Assembly (NCBI GenBank): GCA_964388085.1
Contig: CAYLZW010000241.1
Span: 1 to 8,997, forward strand
Direction: 5' to 3'
Source of the DNA: CAYLZW01 sp964388085
GTDB lineage: Bacteria > Myxococcota > UBA727 > CAYLZW01
DNA length: 8,997 bases
Part shown: positions 1 through 5,785 of the stretch, piece after piece
Numbering within the stretch: the stretch's first letter is position 1
Layout: each line of letters begins with the position of its first letter
The notes under the pieces: model-generated
Databases searched by the model: none
Told to the model about the DNA's origin: nothing
The model's input: the letters and a program-made list of their open reading frames with translations, nothing else
Position numbers and translations under genes: made by a program

Positions 1-551
1 TCGAGTACGCCATCTTCCGCGACGCCGCCCAGAAGCTCGCCGGGCGCGAGTGGCTCGGCCGCGATGTGTTCTTGCGCACGGCCTCGTCCCGCGCCGAGCA
101 CAGCACGGTCAACCCCGACGACGTCCTCGGCGTGGGGCTCGAGGACTTCGACGTCACCGAGCTCATCGGCGTGCTCGAGGAGGTGCTGCGCCGCAGCAAG
201 AAGCGCGTGGTGCACGAGGTCATCGCCGAGCGGCTGAACGTCGGCGCCCGCGTCAACGAGCTGGTCGACTTCGCCCGCGCGCGCGAGCACTTCACCTTCC
301 ACGACGTCGTGCGAGAGCTCGGCGGCTTCGACCGCCGGAACGTGATCGTGACGTTCCTGGCGGTGCTCGAGATGGCGCGCCTCAAGCTCCTGCGCGTCAC
401 GCAGCCGGCGGACGGCAACACCATCTACATCTCGCCCATCATGGAGAACCTGTTGGCAGACGACGCGATCAGCGAAGACAACAGCTTTGACGAGGACCTG
501 CGCGACGACGCCGGCGAGGGAGCGCCGCTCGGCGCCGAGGAGCCGACATGA
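1..551 (+). CDS. scpA: Segregation and condensation protein A (ScpA), 3' part
   Basis: This is the C-terminal 182 residues of ScpA, the kleisin subunit that bridges the heads of the SMC dimer and binds ScpB in the bacterial condensin that compacts and segregates chromosomes. The open frame runs from base 3 with no start inside the window, so the 5' end lies upstream. Seen in the sequence: a GRDVFLR stretch like the ScpA linker region, then a helical middle, and a C-terminal winged-helix segment with VIVTFLAVLEMARLKLLRV and a final IYI strand, which is the standard ScpA C-terminus that docks on SMC. A further acidic tail of about 30 residues follows. The stop overlaps the scpB start by 4 nt (ATGA at 548-551), so the two are very probably translationally coupled. 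GTG and ATG codons inside the frame are not needed as starts, because the homology continues upstream of them to the window edge. Confidence 0.93.
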   Translation, partial: EYAIFRDAAQKLAGREWLGRDVFLRTASSRAEHSTVNPDDVLGVGLEDFDVTELIGVLEEVLRRSKKRVVHEVIAERLNVGARVNELVDFARAREHFTFHDVVRELGGFDRRNVIVTFLAVLEMARLKLLRVTQPADGNTIYISPIMENLLADDAISEDNSFDEDLRDDAGEGAPLGAEEPT

Positions 552-1600
552 GCGACGGCGATGACCTGATCGCGGAGAGCCCCGACGCCGCGCCTGCCGA
601 CGCCGCGCCTGCCGAGGACGCCGCTCTCGACGAGGTGGACGTCGAGCAAGCCATGGCCGAGGAGCAGCTCACGCCCCTGGCGGAGGAGGACGGCGCGACG
701 GAGCAGGAGGGCGTCGACTACACGCCGCGCGAGGGGCTGCTCGACACCATCGAGGCGCTCACCTTCGTGAGCCACGAGCCGATGACCGTCGCCAAGGTGC
801 GCGAGGTCTACAAGCTCGAGAACATCGAGGTGCCGGCCCCCGAGGTGAAGCGCGCGTTCCAGGAGCTGCTCGTGCTGTGGAACGATCCCGACCGCCCGCT
901 CGCGCGCGGCATCACGCTCATCGAGACGGGCGGCGGCGTCCGCTTTCGGACCGAGGCGAAGACCGGAAACGTCGTGCGCCGCCTGTTCGCCGAGCGCCCC
1001 CAGCGGCTGAGCCGCGCCGCGCTCGAGACGCTCGCGATCATCGGCTACCGGCAACCGCTGACGCGCCCGCAGATCGACGAGATCCGCGGCGTAGACAGCT
1101 CGGGCGCGCTGAAAGCCCTCATGGACCGCCGCCTCGTGCGCGTGCTCGGCAAGGCCGAGGACGTCGGCCGGCCGCTCTTGTACGGGACGACGAAGACCTT
1201 CCTGGAGTTCTTCGGGCTGACCTCGCTCCGGGACCTGCCGACGCTGAAGCAGATCCAGGAGCTCGACGACAGCTCGCTGCGGCCGCTCTTGCAGAACGAG
1301 GCGCGCGCGGCGGTCGTCATGGATCTGTTCGATCCGCAGAAGGACCGGCTGGTCTCCGACGAGACGGACGCGGAGGGGCGCGAGGCGCTGCTGGCGCTCG
1401 AGGCGGCGCTCGGGCAGGCGGCCGAGGTGGCGCGCAGGTCCGGGCCGGGCGCCGAGGGGCGAGGGCACGCGCAAGCGCACGGGCAGGCTGTGGGCGAGGG
1501 CGAGGGCGAGGGGCCAGCCGAGCCCGGAGAGTCGGCGAGCGACGCGGAGGTCGTTGACGCGGCCGGTCCTGACGACGAAGAGCAGGGACCCGAGGGCTGA
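548..1600 (+). CDS. scpB: Segregation and condensation protein B (ScpB), with long acidic tails
   Basis: ScpB is a dimeric tandem winged-helix protein that binds ScpA within the SMC condensin complex in the cytoplasm. The core is clear. A first winged helix spans about residues 60-140 (LLDTIEALTFVSHEPMT at its start). A second spans about 150-235 and contains the family signature LETLAIIGYRQPLTRPQIDE followed by IRGV (residues 159-182). The core is typical of ScpB, but the whole protein is 350 residues against roughly 180-250 for many ScpBs. The extra length is an acidic Ala/Asp/Glu-rich N-terminus (about 1-58) and a low-complexity C-terminus (about 275-350) with a GEGEGEG run. Both tails carry short tandem DNA repeats, so they probably grew by slippage and are likely disordered. 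The ATG overlaps the scpA stop, which fixes the start. Confidence 0.93.
   Translation: MSDGDDLIAESPDAAPADAAPAEDAALDEVDVEQAMAEEQLTPLAEEDGATEQEGVDYTPREGLLDTIEALTFVSHEPMTVAKVREVYKLENIEVPAPEVKRAFQELLVLWNDPDRPLARGITLIETGGGVRFRTEAKTGNVVRRLFAERPQRLSRAALETLAIIGYRQPLTRPQIDEIRGVDSSGALKALMDRRLVRVLGKAEDVGRPLLYGTTKTFLEFFGLTSLRDLPTLKQIQELDDSSLRPLLQNEARAAVVMDLFDPQKDRLVSDETDAEGREALLALEAALGQAAEVARRSGPGAEGRGHAQAHGQAVGEGEGEGPAEPGESASDAEVVDAAGPDDEEQGPEG
584..613 (+). repeat. Perfect 15-bp tandem duplication inside scpB
   Basis: The unit GACGCCGCGCCTGCC occurs twice with no gap (584-598 and 599-613). It is in frame and encodes DAAPA twice in the acidic N-terminal tail of ScpB. A multiple-of-three duplication that keeps the frame fits replication slippage in a tolerant disordered segment. 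Confidence 0.9.
1492..1509 (+). repeat. Triple GGGCGA hexamer inside the scpB tail
   Basis: GGGCGA occurs three times in tandem and encodes alternating Gly-Glu in the C-terminal low-complexity tail of ScpB. It keeps the reading frame. It looks like a small simple-sequence expansion and no specific function is suggested. Confidence 0.8.
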
Positions 1601-1605
1601 GCCCT
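1593..1605 (+). other. Small stem-loop with the scpB stop codon as its loop
   Basis: AGGGC (1593-1597) and GCCCT (1601-1605) can pair, leaving exactly the TGA stop codon of scpB in a 3-nt loop. A second small stem, CCGGC/GCCGG with a GGGA (GNRA-type) tetraloop, lies at 1616-1629, just before the GGAGG-type ribosome binding site of the next gene. Both are short and could arise by chance at this GC content. Neither is followed by a T-run, so they are not called terminators. Confidence 0.3.
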
Positions 1606-1642
1606 TGCACTCGTACCGGCGGGAGCCGGGGCGGAGGATGAG

Positions 1643-2377
1643 ATGGAAGAGCGACTGCACAAGGTGCTGGCGCGCGCGGGCGTGGCCTCGAGGCGGGCGG
1701 CTGAGCGGATGATCGCGGAGGGCCGGGTGCGCCTGAACGGCCGCCCGGTGACCGAGCTCGGCGCGCACCTCGACCCGGACAAGGATGAGGTCTTCGTCGA
1801 CGGCAGGCGCGTGCGCGTCGCGTCCGAGGGCGATCAGGAGAAGGTCTACCTGCTGCTCAACAAGCCGGCGGGCACGCTGACGACGACGAAGGACGATCGC
1901 GGGCGCAAGACCGTGCTCGACCTCGTCGGTGGCGCCGGCGACACGCGCATCTTCCCGGTGGGGCGGCTCGACTACGACGCCGAGGGCGCCCTCCTGCTGA
2001 CCAACGACGGCGCGCTGGCGCACCAGCTCGTGCACCCGAAGTTCCACGTCCCGAAGACCTACATGGTGAAGGTAAAGGGCCGGCCGAAGGATCAGGACCT
2101 CGACCGGCTGCGCCGCGGCATCTACCTCGAGGACGGGCCCACGCGCGCGGCGCACGTCGAGATCGTCGAGGAGGTGAAGAAGAACACCTGGGTGGAGATC
2201 ACCATCACCGAGGGCCGAAACCGCCTCGTGAAGCGCATGTTCTGGCGCATCCGCAACCCGGTGCTGAAGCTGCTGCGCGTACGCTTCGGAAACCTCACCA
2301 CCGACGGGCTCAAGCCGGGCGCCTACCGCATGCTCACCAAGAAGGAGCTGCAGGGGCTGAAGGCGCTCGTGCATTGA
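1643..2377 (+). CDS. rluB: RsuA/RluB-family rRNA pseudouridine synthase
   Basis: This enzyme converts uridine to pseudouridine in ribosomal RNA. RluB of E. coli acts on 23S rRNA helix 89 near the peptidyl-transferase centre. Seen in the sequence: an N-terminal S4 RNA-binding domain (residues 1-60, with RLHKVLARAGVASRRAAERM), then the catalytic domain with LLNKPAG (71-77) and the GRLD motif whose Asp110 is the expected nucleophile, followed by GALLLTNDG and HPKFHVPKTY. Near the C-terminus the family's usual EGRNRQVRRM reads EGRNRLVKRM, a Gln-to-Leu and Arg-to-Lys change. The length of 244 residues is normal. The ATG is preceded by GCGGAGG at 5-nt spacing. The order scpA-scpB-pseudouridine synthase is common in bacteria, which favours RluB over RsuA, RluE or RluF. 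The exact target uridine cannot be told from sequence alone. Confidence 0.88.
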   Translation: MEERLHKVLARAGVASRRAAERMIAEGRVRLNGRPVTELGAHLDPDKDEVFVDGRRVRVASEGDQEKVYLLLNKPAGTLTTTKDDRGRKTVLDLVGGAGDTRIFPVGRLDYDAEGALLLTNDGALAHQLVHPKFHVPKTYMVKVKGRPKDQDLDRLRRGIYLEDGPTRAAHVEIVEEVKKNTWVEITITEGRNRLVKRMFWRIRNPVLKLLRVRFGNLTTDGLKPGAYRMLTKKELQGLKALVH

Positions 2378-2392
2378 CGGCAACTCCGAGGG

Positions 2393-2440
2393 GCGCTGTA
2401 CCCCCTCTGCGCTGTGCCCTCTCTGCGCTGTGCCTTCTCG
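2393..2440 (+). repeat. Three tandem 16-nt repeats in the gap after rluB
   Basis: Three head-to-tail 16-nt units occupy 2393-2408, 2409-2424 and 2425-2440. Each begins GCGCTGT and continues with a pyrimidine-rich half. The middle copy is GCGCTGTGCCCTCTCT, and the outer copies differ from it by two or three bases. The array starts 16 nt after the rluB stop. A 16-nt period is not a multiple of three and the tract is intergenic, so it is not coding. There are no spacers between units, so it is not a CRISPR array. The rest of the 133-nt gap holds no clear terminator. Confidence 0.85.
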
Positions 2441-2510
2441 GCAACGGTGGCGGATGGCGACAAACTCGTACTAGCGTGCCGCTCGTCCTACCCCCGAGGG
2501 AGTGCTTTCG

Positions 2511-3431
2511 ATGAAGAACCTCATCGCCTTCGCCATCATCCTGGGCGCGCTCGTCGCCGGTGGCGGCTTTCTGATCTCCGAGCAACAGGCGCTCACCGAC
2601 GCCGCGGAGTTCAAGCAGAAGCTCCACGAGATCCAGCTGGCGACCGCGCGGCAGATCCAGACCACCATCCAGGTGCCTGACGACCGCATCAAGTTCGAGC
2701 AGCACACCCTCGTGGGCACGCACCTGAAGGCCGTCGAGGACATCACCAAGTCGCACCCGAAGCAGAACTTCGAGGACGTCTACATCCTCGCGAAAGAGGC
2801 GGCGGCCAAAGAGGGCAAGAAGGACCGCGCCAAGGTGGCCGAGCAGCGCGAGCGCTACGACTACCTGAAGGAGCAGTTCGCCGTGCTGAAGGCGGGCTAC
2901 AGCGCGCGCCTCACCAAGTACTCGAACGGCATGCGCTTCGACATCGTCGACATCAAGCCGGTGCTCGTCGACGGCAAGAAGGTGCTGCGCATGGACGTGT
3001 TCGTCTGGGGCCCGCCCGAGGGGCAGCTCACCTTCGGCGACCTCGAGATCCAGTTCGTGCGCGACATGGCGTTCGAGGAGCGCGGCCGCATGAAGAAGCA
3101 GAAGGCGCTCGCGAAGATCACCGGCGCCGGCCCGCCGTTCATCTTCCACGAGAACGCACACGAGTGGATCTACGAGTGGCCCCCGGGCGTCAGCGTCGGC
3201 TACTACCAGGGCCTGCCCCTGCTCGCTCCCGACGCCGTGAAGATGTCCTTCACCATGCGCTTCACCGTGCGCAGCCAGGCGGGCACCTCGGTGCCCGTCG
3301 AGCTCAAGTGGGAGAACGTCGACGTGGATCCGTCCTGGCGCGCGCCCGAGGGCTCGCCCGAGTGGGCGGACGTCGAGGTGCAAGAGGCCTCCGACGAGGA
3401 GCTGAAGGCAGCGGGCATCGCGATCGACTGA
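2511..3431 (+). CDS. Unrecognised protein with one N-terminal membrane anchor
   Basis: I do not recognise this 306-residue protein. Residues 4-22 form one hydrophobic segment with a Lys at position 2 and no lipobox or clear signal-peptidase site, so it is probably a signal anchor with the rest outside the cytoplasm. Then comes a charged helical stretch (about 25-130, rich in Lys, Glu and Gln, possibly partly coiled coil). A more beta-like, aromatic domain follows (about 140-275), with FDIVDIKPVLVDGKKVLRMDVFVWGP, conserved-looking WIYEWPPGVSVGYYQG and PVELKWENVDVDPSW segments, and then an acidic tail. The start is the ATG at 2511 because GAGGGAG lies 8 nt upstream. A GTG nine bases earlier would add only three residues and overlaps that site. 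Codon use matches its neighbours. It follows rluB after a repeat-containing gap and converges on the next gene, so it is probably its own transcription unit. Confidence 0.85.
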   Translation: MKNLIAFAIILGALVAGGGFLISEQQALTDAAEFKQKLHEIQLATARQIQTTIQVPDDRIKFEQHTLVGTHLKAVEDITKSHPKQNFEDVYILAKEAAAKEGKKDRAKVAEQRERYDYLKEQFAVLKAGYSARLTKYSNGMRFDIVDIKPVLVDGKKVLRMDVFVWGPPEGQLTFGDLEIQFVRDMAFEERGRMKKQKALAKITGAGPPFIFHENAHEWIYEWPPGVSVGYYQGLPLLAPDAVKMSFTMRFTVRSQAGTSVPVELKWENVDVDPSWRAPEGSPEWADVEVQEASDEELKAAGIAID

Positions 3432-3455
3432 GGGGGGTCCAAAGGGCACGCCTCG

Positions 3456-3480
3456 GCCCTATGCCCTATGCCCTATGCCC
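3456..3480 (+). repeat. Heptamer repeat (GCCCTAT)x3 between convergent genes
   Basis: GCCCTAT is repeated three times without interruption (3456-3462, 3463-3469, 3470-3476) and followed by GCCC. It lies in the 82-nt gap between the stop codons of the convergent genes 2511-3431 and 3514-3798. The heptamer period rules out coding. It looks like a simple-sequence tract and may be prone to copy-number change. Confidence 0.85.
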
Positions 3481-3502
3481 CCGTGCCCCGCAGGCACCGG
3501 GG
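3479..3502. terminator. Candidate bidirectional terminator hairpin
   Basis: CCCCG-TGCC (3479-3487) pairs with GGCA-C-CGGGG (3493-3502) to give a 9-bp stem with one bulged C and a 5-nt loop. It sits between two convergent stop codons, where a shared terminator is expected. There is no T-run on either side, so a classical Rho-independent terminator is not demonstrated. High-GC bacteria often rely on such hairpins or on Rho. Confidence 0.45.
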
Positions 3503-3513
3503 CCAGCGGCCAG

Positions 3514-3798
3514 CTACGGGAGCTTCTCCTCGAGGTCGTCGAGCGCCGCCAGGATCTTCTTGGTCTGACGGCGCAGGCGGCCGGCCTGGCGCGTCAGGTC
3601 GCGCAGGTCGTCCTTCGAGGGCAGCTGCCCCATGTTGAGCAGCCGTGCGGCGGTCTCGTCGACGCGCTCCTTGGAGCGCTGCACGGTCTCGACGGCCTTC
3701 ATCATCTTCTCGGCGCGGTCGGGCGACTCCATGAGCTTGCTCATGGCCTTCATGCCGAGCTTGAGGCCTTCGTTCTTCACGCGCTTCGAGATGCTCAT
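3514..3798 (-). CDS. Small helical protein of unknown function
   Basis: This 94-residue protein is encoded on the minus strand and I do not recognise its family. It has no signal peptide or membrane helix, so it is probably cytoplasmic. The N-terminal 25 residues are basic and Met-rich (KRVKNEGLKLGMKAMSKLM) and could be an amphipathic helix. Residues 27-55 and 61-93 look like two charged helices joined by a turn at NMGQLPSKDD, and the last one (RQAGRLRRQTKKILAALDDLEEKL) has heptad-like leucines, suggesting a coiled coil or helical hairpin. The ATG at 3798 has AAGGG 7 nt upstream on its own strand. The open frame on the opposite strand gives Arg-rich low-complexity protein and is less plausible. 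It is the only minus-strand gene here, convergent with 2511-3431 and divergent from 3932-5785. A phasin-like or DNA-organising helper is possible but is only a guess. Confidence 0.75.
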   Translation of the reverse strand: MSISKRVKNEGLKLGMKAMSKLMESPDRAEKMMKAVETVQRSKERVDETAARLLNMGQLPSKDDLRDLTRQAGRLRRQTKKILAALDDLEEKLP

Positions 3799-3931
3799 GT
3801 CGGGACCCTTGCGTTCCTAAGCAGGACTCCGGGAGCCTGTAGCAGCCGGGCCCGGTCGCGAGAAGCGGCTGTGGTGAAGCAGCCGTCGGAAGGCGGTCGC
3901 CACGGCTCAGGCAAAGGGCTAGAGAGGCGGC

Positions 3932-5785
3932 GTGCAGCTCGTGCAAACGCCTCTGCTGGTCCTCGTCAGCGCCGCGCTCGGCGTGCTGCTGGCGGCCGCC
4001 TGCACCGACGACCAGGCCCCGCTGGACGCCGGCCCGAGCGTGGCCGTGACGAGCGTGAAGCCGGGGCCGACGACGCCCGTGCTGCCGCCGCTCGTGGGCA
4101 CGCCGCCCGCGGATCCGGCCGCCGCCATCGCGAAGATGCTGCCGGGCTCGTCGGGGTGGTGCGTGCAGGTCCGCAGCGTGCCCACGCGGCTCGAGGCGGA
4201 CCGGATCGCCGCCGACATTCGCGCCAAGCTCTCCCTGCCGGTCACCCTCATCGAGGTCGATCTCGGCGAGCGAGGCACCTGGTGGCGCCTGTGCGCCGGC
4301 GAGGAGCCGAGCGAGGGCGCCGCCGACGACAAGGGGCGCCAGTGGACGGCCGCGAAGGGCGCGCTGCGACCCTTCATGGCCGACGTGGTCCCCGGGCAGG
4401 CCGCGTACCAGGTGCTCGAGCTGCCGCGGCAGAGCCAGCAGGCCGCGTCGGCGGAGCTGGCCCTGGCGCTCTTGCGGGCGCGGCCGGACGACGACCGGCG
4501 GCCGGTGCTGTTGCGCTCCGGAGGACAGGCGTTCGGCGCCGTGACGCTCCCGCCCGACGCCGTCGGCCAGACCGACGTCGCCGTCATCGCGCGGGACGGC
4601 CGCGTGCTCAGCTACGCGGTGGCGAAGGCGCCGCCGGGCTGTGAGTCCTGCCGCGCGGCGCTGTCGCACGGCACGCCGAGCCGCCGCCTGCTCAGCGCAG
4701 GGGACGTGGTGAACGCGCCCGGCGCCGAGCTGCTCGTCGAGGAGCGCAGCGGTGACGACGACGCCGTGCTGAGCGTGTTCGCCATCGAGGGCGGCGCCCT
4801 CGTGCGGGTGGCCTGGTTCCTCCTCGGGACCTCGACGGCGAACCTGCGCGTGCTCGGGGACGCGCGCGCGCTCGACGCCGACGGCGAGCCCGGCGACGAG
4901 CTCGCCCTCATCCGGCTCGAGCTGCCCATCGTGGAGAACCGGCTGTGCGCGCTGCGCGAGCGCGTGGAGGTGCTGGACCTGCGCCGCTCGCCCCCGCGCA
5001 AGCTCGACGTCACCTGGGCGAGCACCATGGCGGTCGCGGAGGAGTCCGGCGGCGCGCAGCCGACCAAGCGGCTCATCGCGGCGCTCGATCAGCTCGGTGA
5101 CGAAGAGGCCGCCACGCGCGTGTGCGCGGCCTACCTGAAGACGGGACGCGACGCGACGCTCGCCAGCCTGTGCATCGCGCGCGTCGGCGAGCTGCTCGAG
5201 CGCGGTCGGCTCGTCGCCGCCGTGAACGCCGCCGGGCTGCTCTCGGAGGCCGCGGAGGCCCTGCGTCCCGTGGTCGCGGGTCCGTTCTATCGGGCCGCCT
5301 CGGGGCTCGATGACGATCCCCGCCTCGCGGTGGCCAGCGGCGACTGCGTGAGCGCGCCGCTCATCGCGGACGTGCAGGGCAAGCGGCTCGAGCACCTCGT
5401 GAAGCTCGCGCGGGTGCGCGCCAAGGAGCGCGTGCTGTTGGCGGACCTCCTGCCCGAGGTGTTCCTCACCGGCGCGCGTGACTTCGGAGCAGCCGCCCCC
5501 GTCGGGCAGCTCACGGCGTCGTGGCTCGCTCGCTTGAAGGAGCAGCTCCCGGCCCGAGCGGCGACCGTCGAGGCGCGGCTCAGCGCCCTCCCGGAAGGGA
5601 GCGGCGGCGCCGCGACGCCGCCCTCGAACGCTCCGCGCGCGGTCTCCACCGGCACGCCGCCCTCGCCAGCGCCCGCTGCCAAGCCCGGCGGCTACATCCA
5701 CATCGAGGTGCACGACGAAGAGGGAGCGGGCGGCGCGGACGACGACGACAGCACCTTCGGCAACCGCGGAGAGGAGAGCCCGTGA
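3932..5785 (+). CDS. Large lipoprotein with a SPOR-like domain
   Basis: This 617-residue protein begins with a lipoprotein-type signal (hydrophobic residues 7-23, then LLAAAC with Cys24 as the likely acylated residue) and a Pro/Thr-rich linker. Residues about 74-152 resemble a SPOR domain, the fold that binds peptidoglycan glycan strands at division sites: GWCVQV, an EADRIAADIRAKL helix, then a PVTLIEV strand and GTWWRLCAGE. The middle (about 190-365) looks beta-rich and contains DADGEPGDEL (315-324), like an FG-GAP or calcium-loop repeat, and a CESC pair (237-240). The region 375-550 is mostly helical. The C-terminus is Pro-rich and ends in an acidic DDDD tail. The start is GTG at 3932, with GAGAGG 4 nt upstream; a GTG at 3941 is the alternative. 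Its stop overlaps the pgsA start by 4 nt. The SPOR call is moderate and the overall function is unknown. Confidence 0.82.
   Translation: MQLVQTPLLVLVSAALGVLLAAACTDDQAPLDAGPSVAVTSVKPGPTTPVLPPLVGTPPADPAAAIAKMLPGSSGWCVQVRSVPTRLEADRIAADIRAKLSLPVTLIEVDLGERGTWWRLCAGEEPSEGAADDKGRQWTAAKGALRPFMADVVPGQAAYQVLELPRQSQQAASAELALALLRARPDDDRRPVLLRSGGQAFGAVTLPPDAVGQTDVAVIARDGRVLSYAVAKAPPGCESCRAALSHGTPSRRLLSAGDVVNAPGAELLVEERSGDDDAVLSVFAIEGGALVRVAWFLLGTSTANLRVLGDARALDADGEPGDELALIRLELPIVENRLCALRERVEVLDLRRSPPRKLDVTWASTMAVAEESGGAQPTKRLIAALDQLGDEEAATRVCAAYLKTGRDATLASLCIARVGELLERGRLVAAVNAAGLLSEAAEALRPVVAGPFYRAASGLDDDPRLAVASGDCVSAPLIADVQGKRLEHLVKLARVRAKERVLLADLLPEVFLTGARDFGAAAPVGQLTASWLARLKEQLPARAATVEARLSALPEGSGGAATPPSNAPRAVSTGTPPSPAPAAKPGGYIHIEVHDEEGAGGADDDDSTFGNRGEESP

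Noticed and set aside
425..2383. A very long open frame on the minus strand opposite scpB and rluB
   Set aside because: The plus strand encodes clear ScpB and RluB. The antisense product is Arg/Leu/Ala-rich low complexity, as expected when a GC-rich gene is read in the opposite frame.
2393..2440. CRISPR-like array
   Set aside because: The units are 16 nt and directly adjoin each other with no spacers, and no cas genes are near.
2446..2474. Possible promoter with TACTAG at 2469-2474 before the gene at 2511
   Set aside because: The -10-like hexamer sits in a locally AT-richer spot, but no convincing -35 element lies 16-18 nt upstream.
2502..2510. GTG at 2502 as the start of the membrane-anchored protein
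   Set aside because: It overlaps the GAGGGAG ribosome binding site that is well placed for the ATG at 2511.
3846..3885. Palindrome CCGGGCCCGG (3846-3855) and a 6-bp CGGCTG/CAGCCG stem (3866-3885) in the divergent gap
   Set aside because: Both are short and expected by chance at this GC content. No partner copy or known operator pattern was seen.
3473..5713. A 746-codon minus-strand open frame over the SPOR lipoprotein
   Set aside because: It is Arg/Gly/His-rich with no recognisable domain, and it also runs through the better-supported small minus-strand gene in another frame. Lack of stops is due to high GC.
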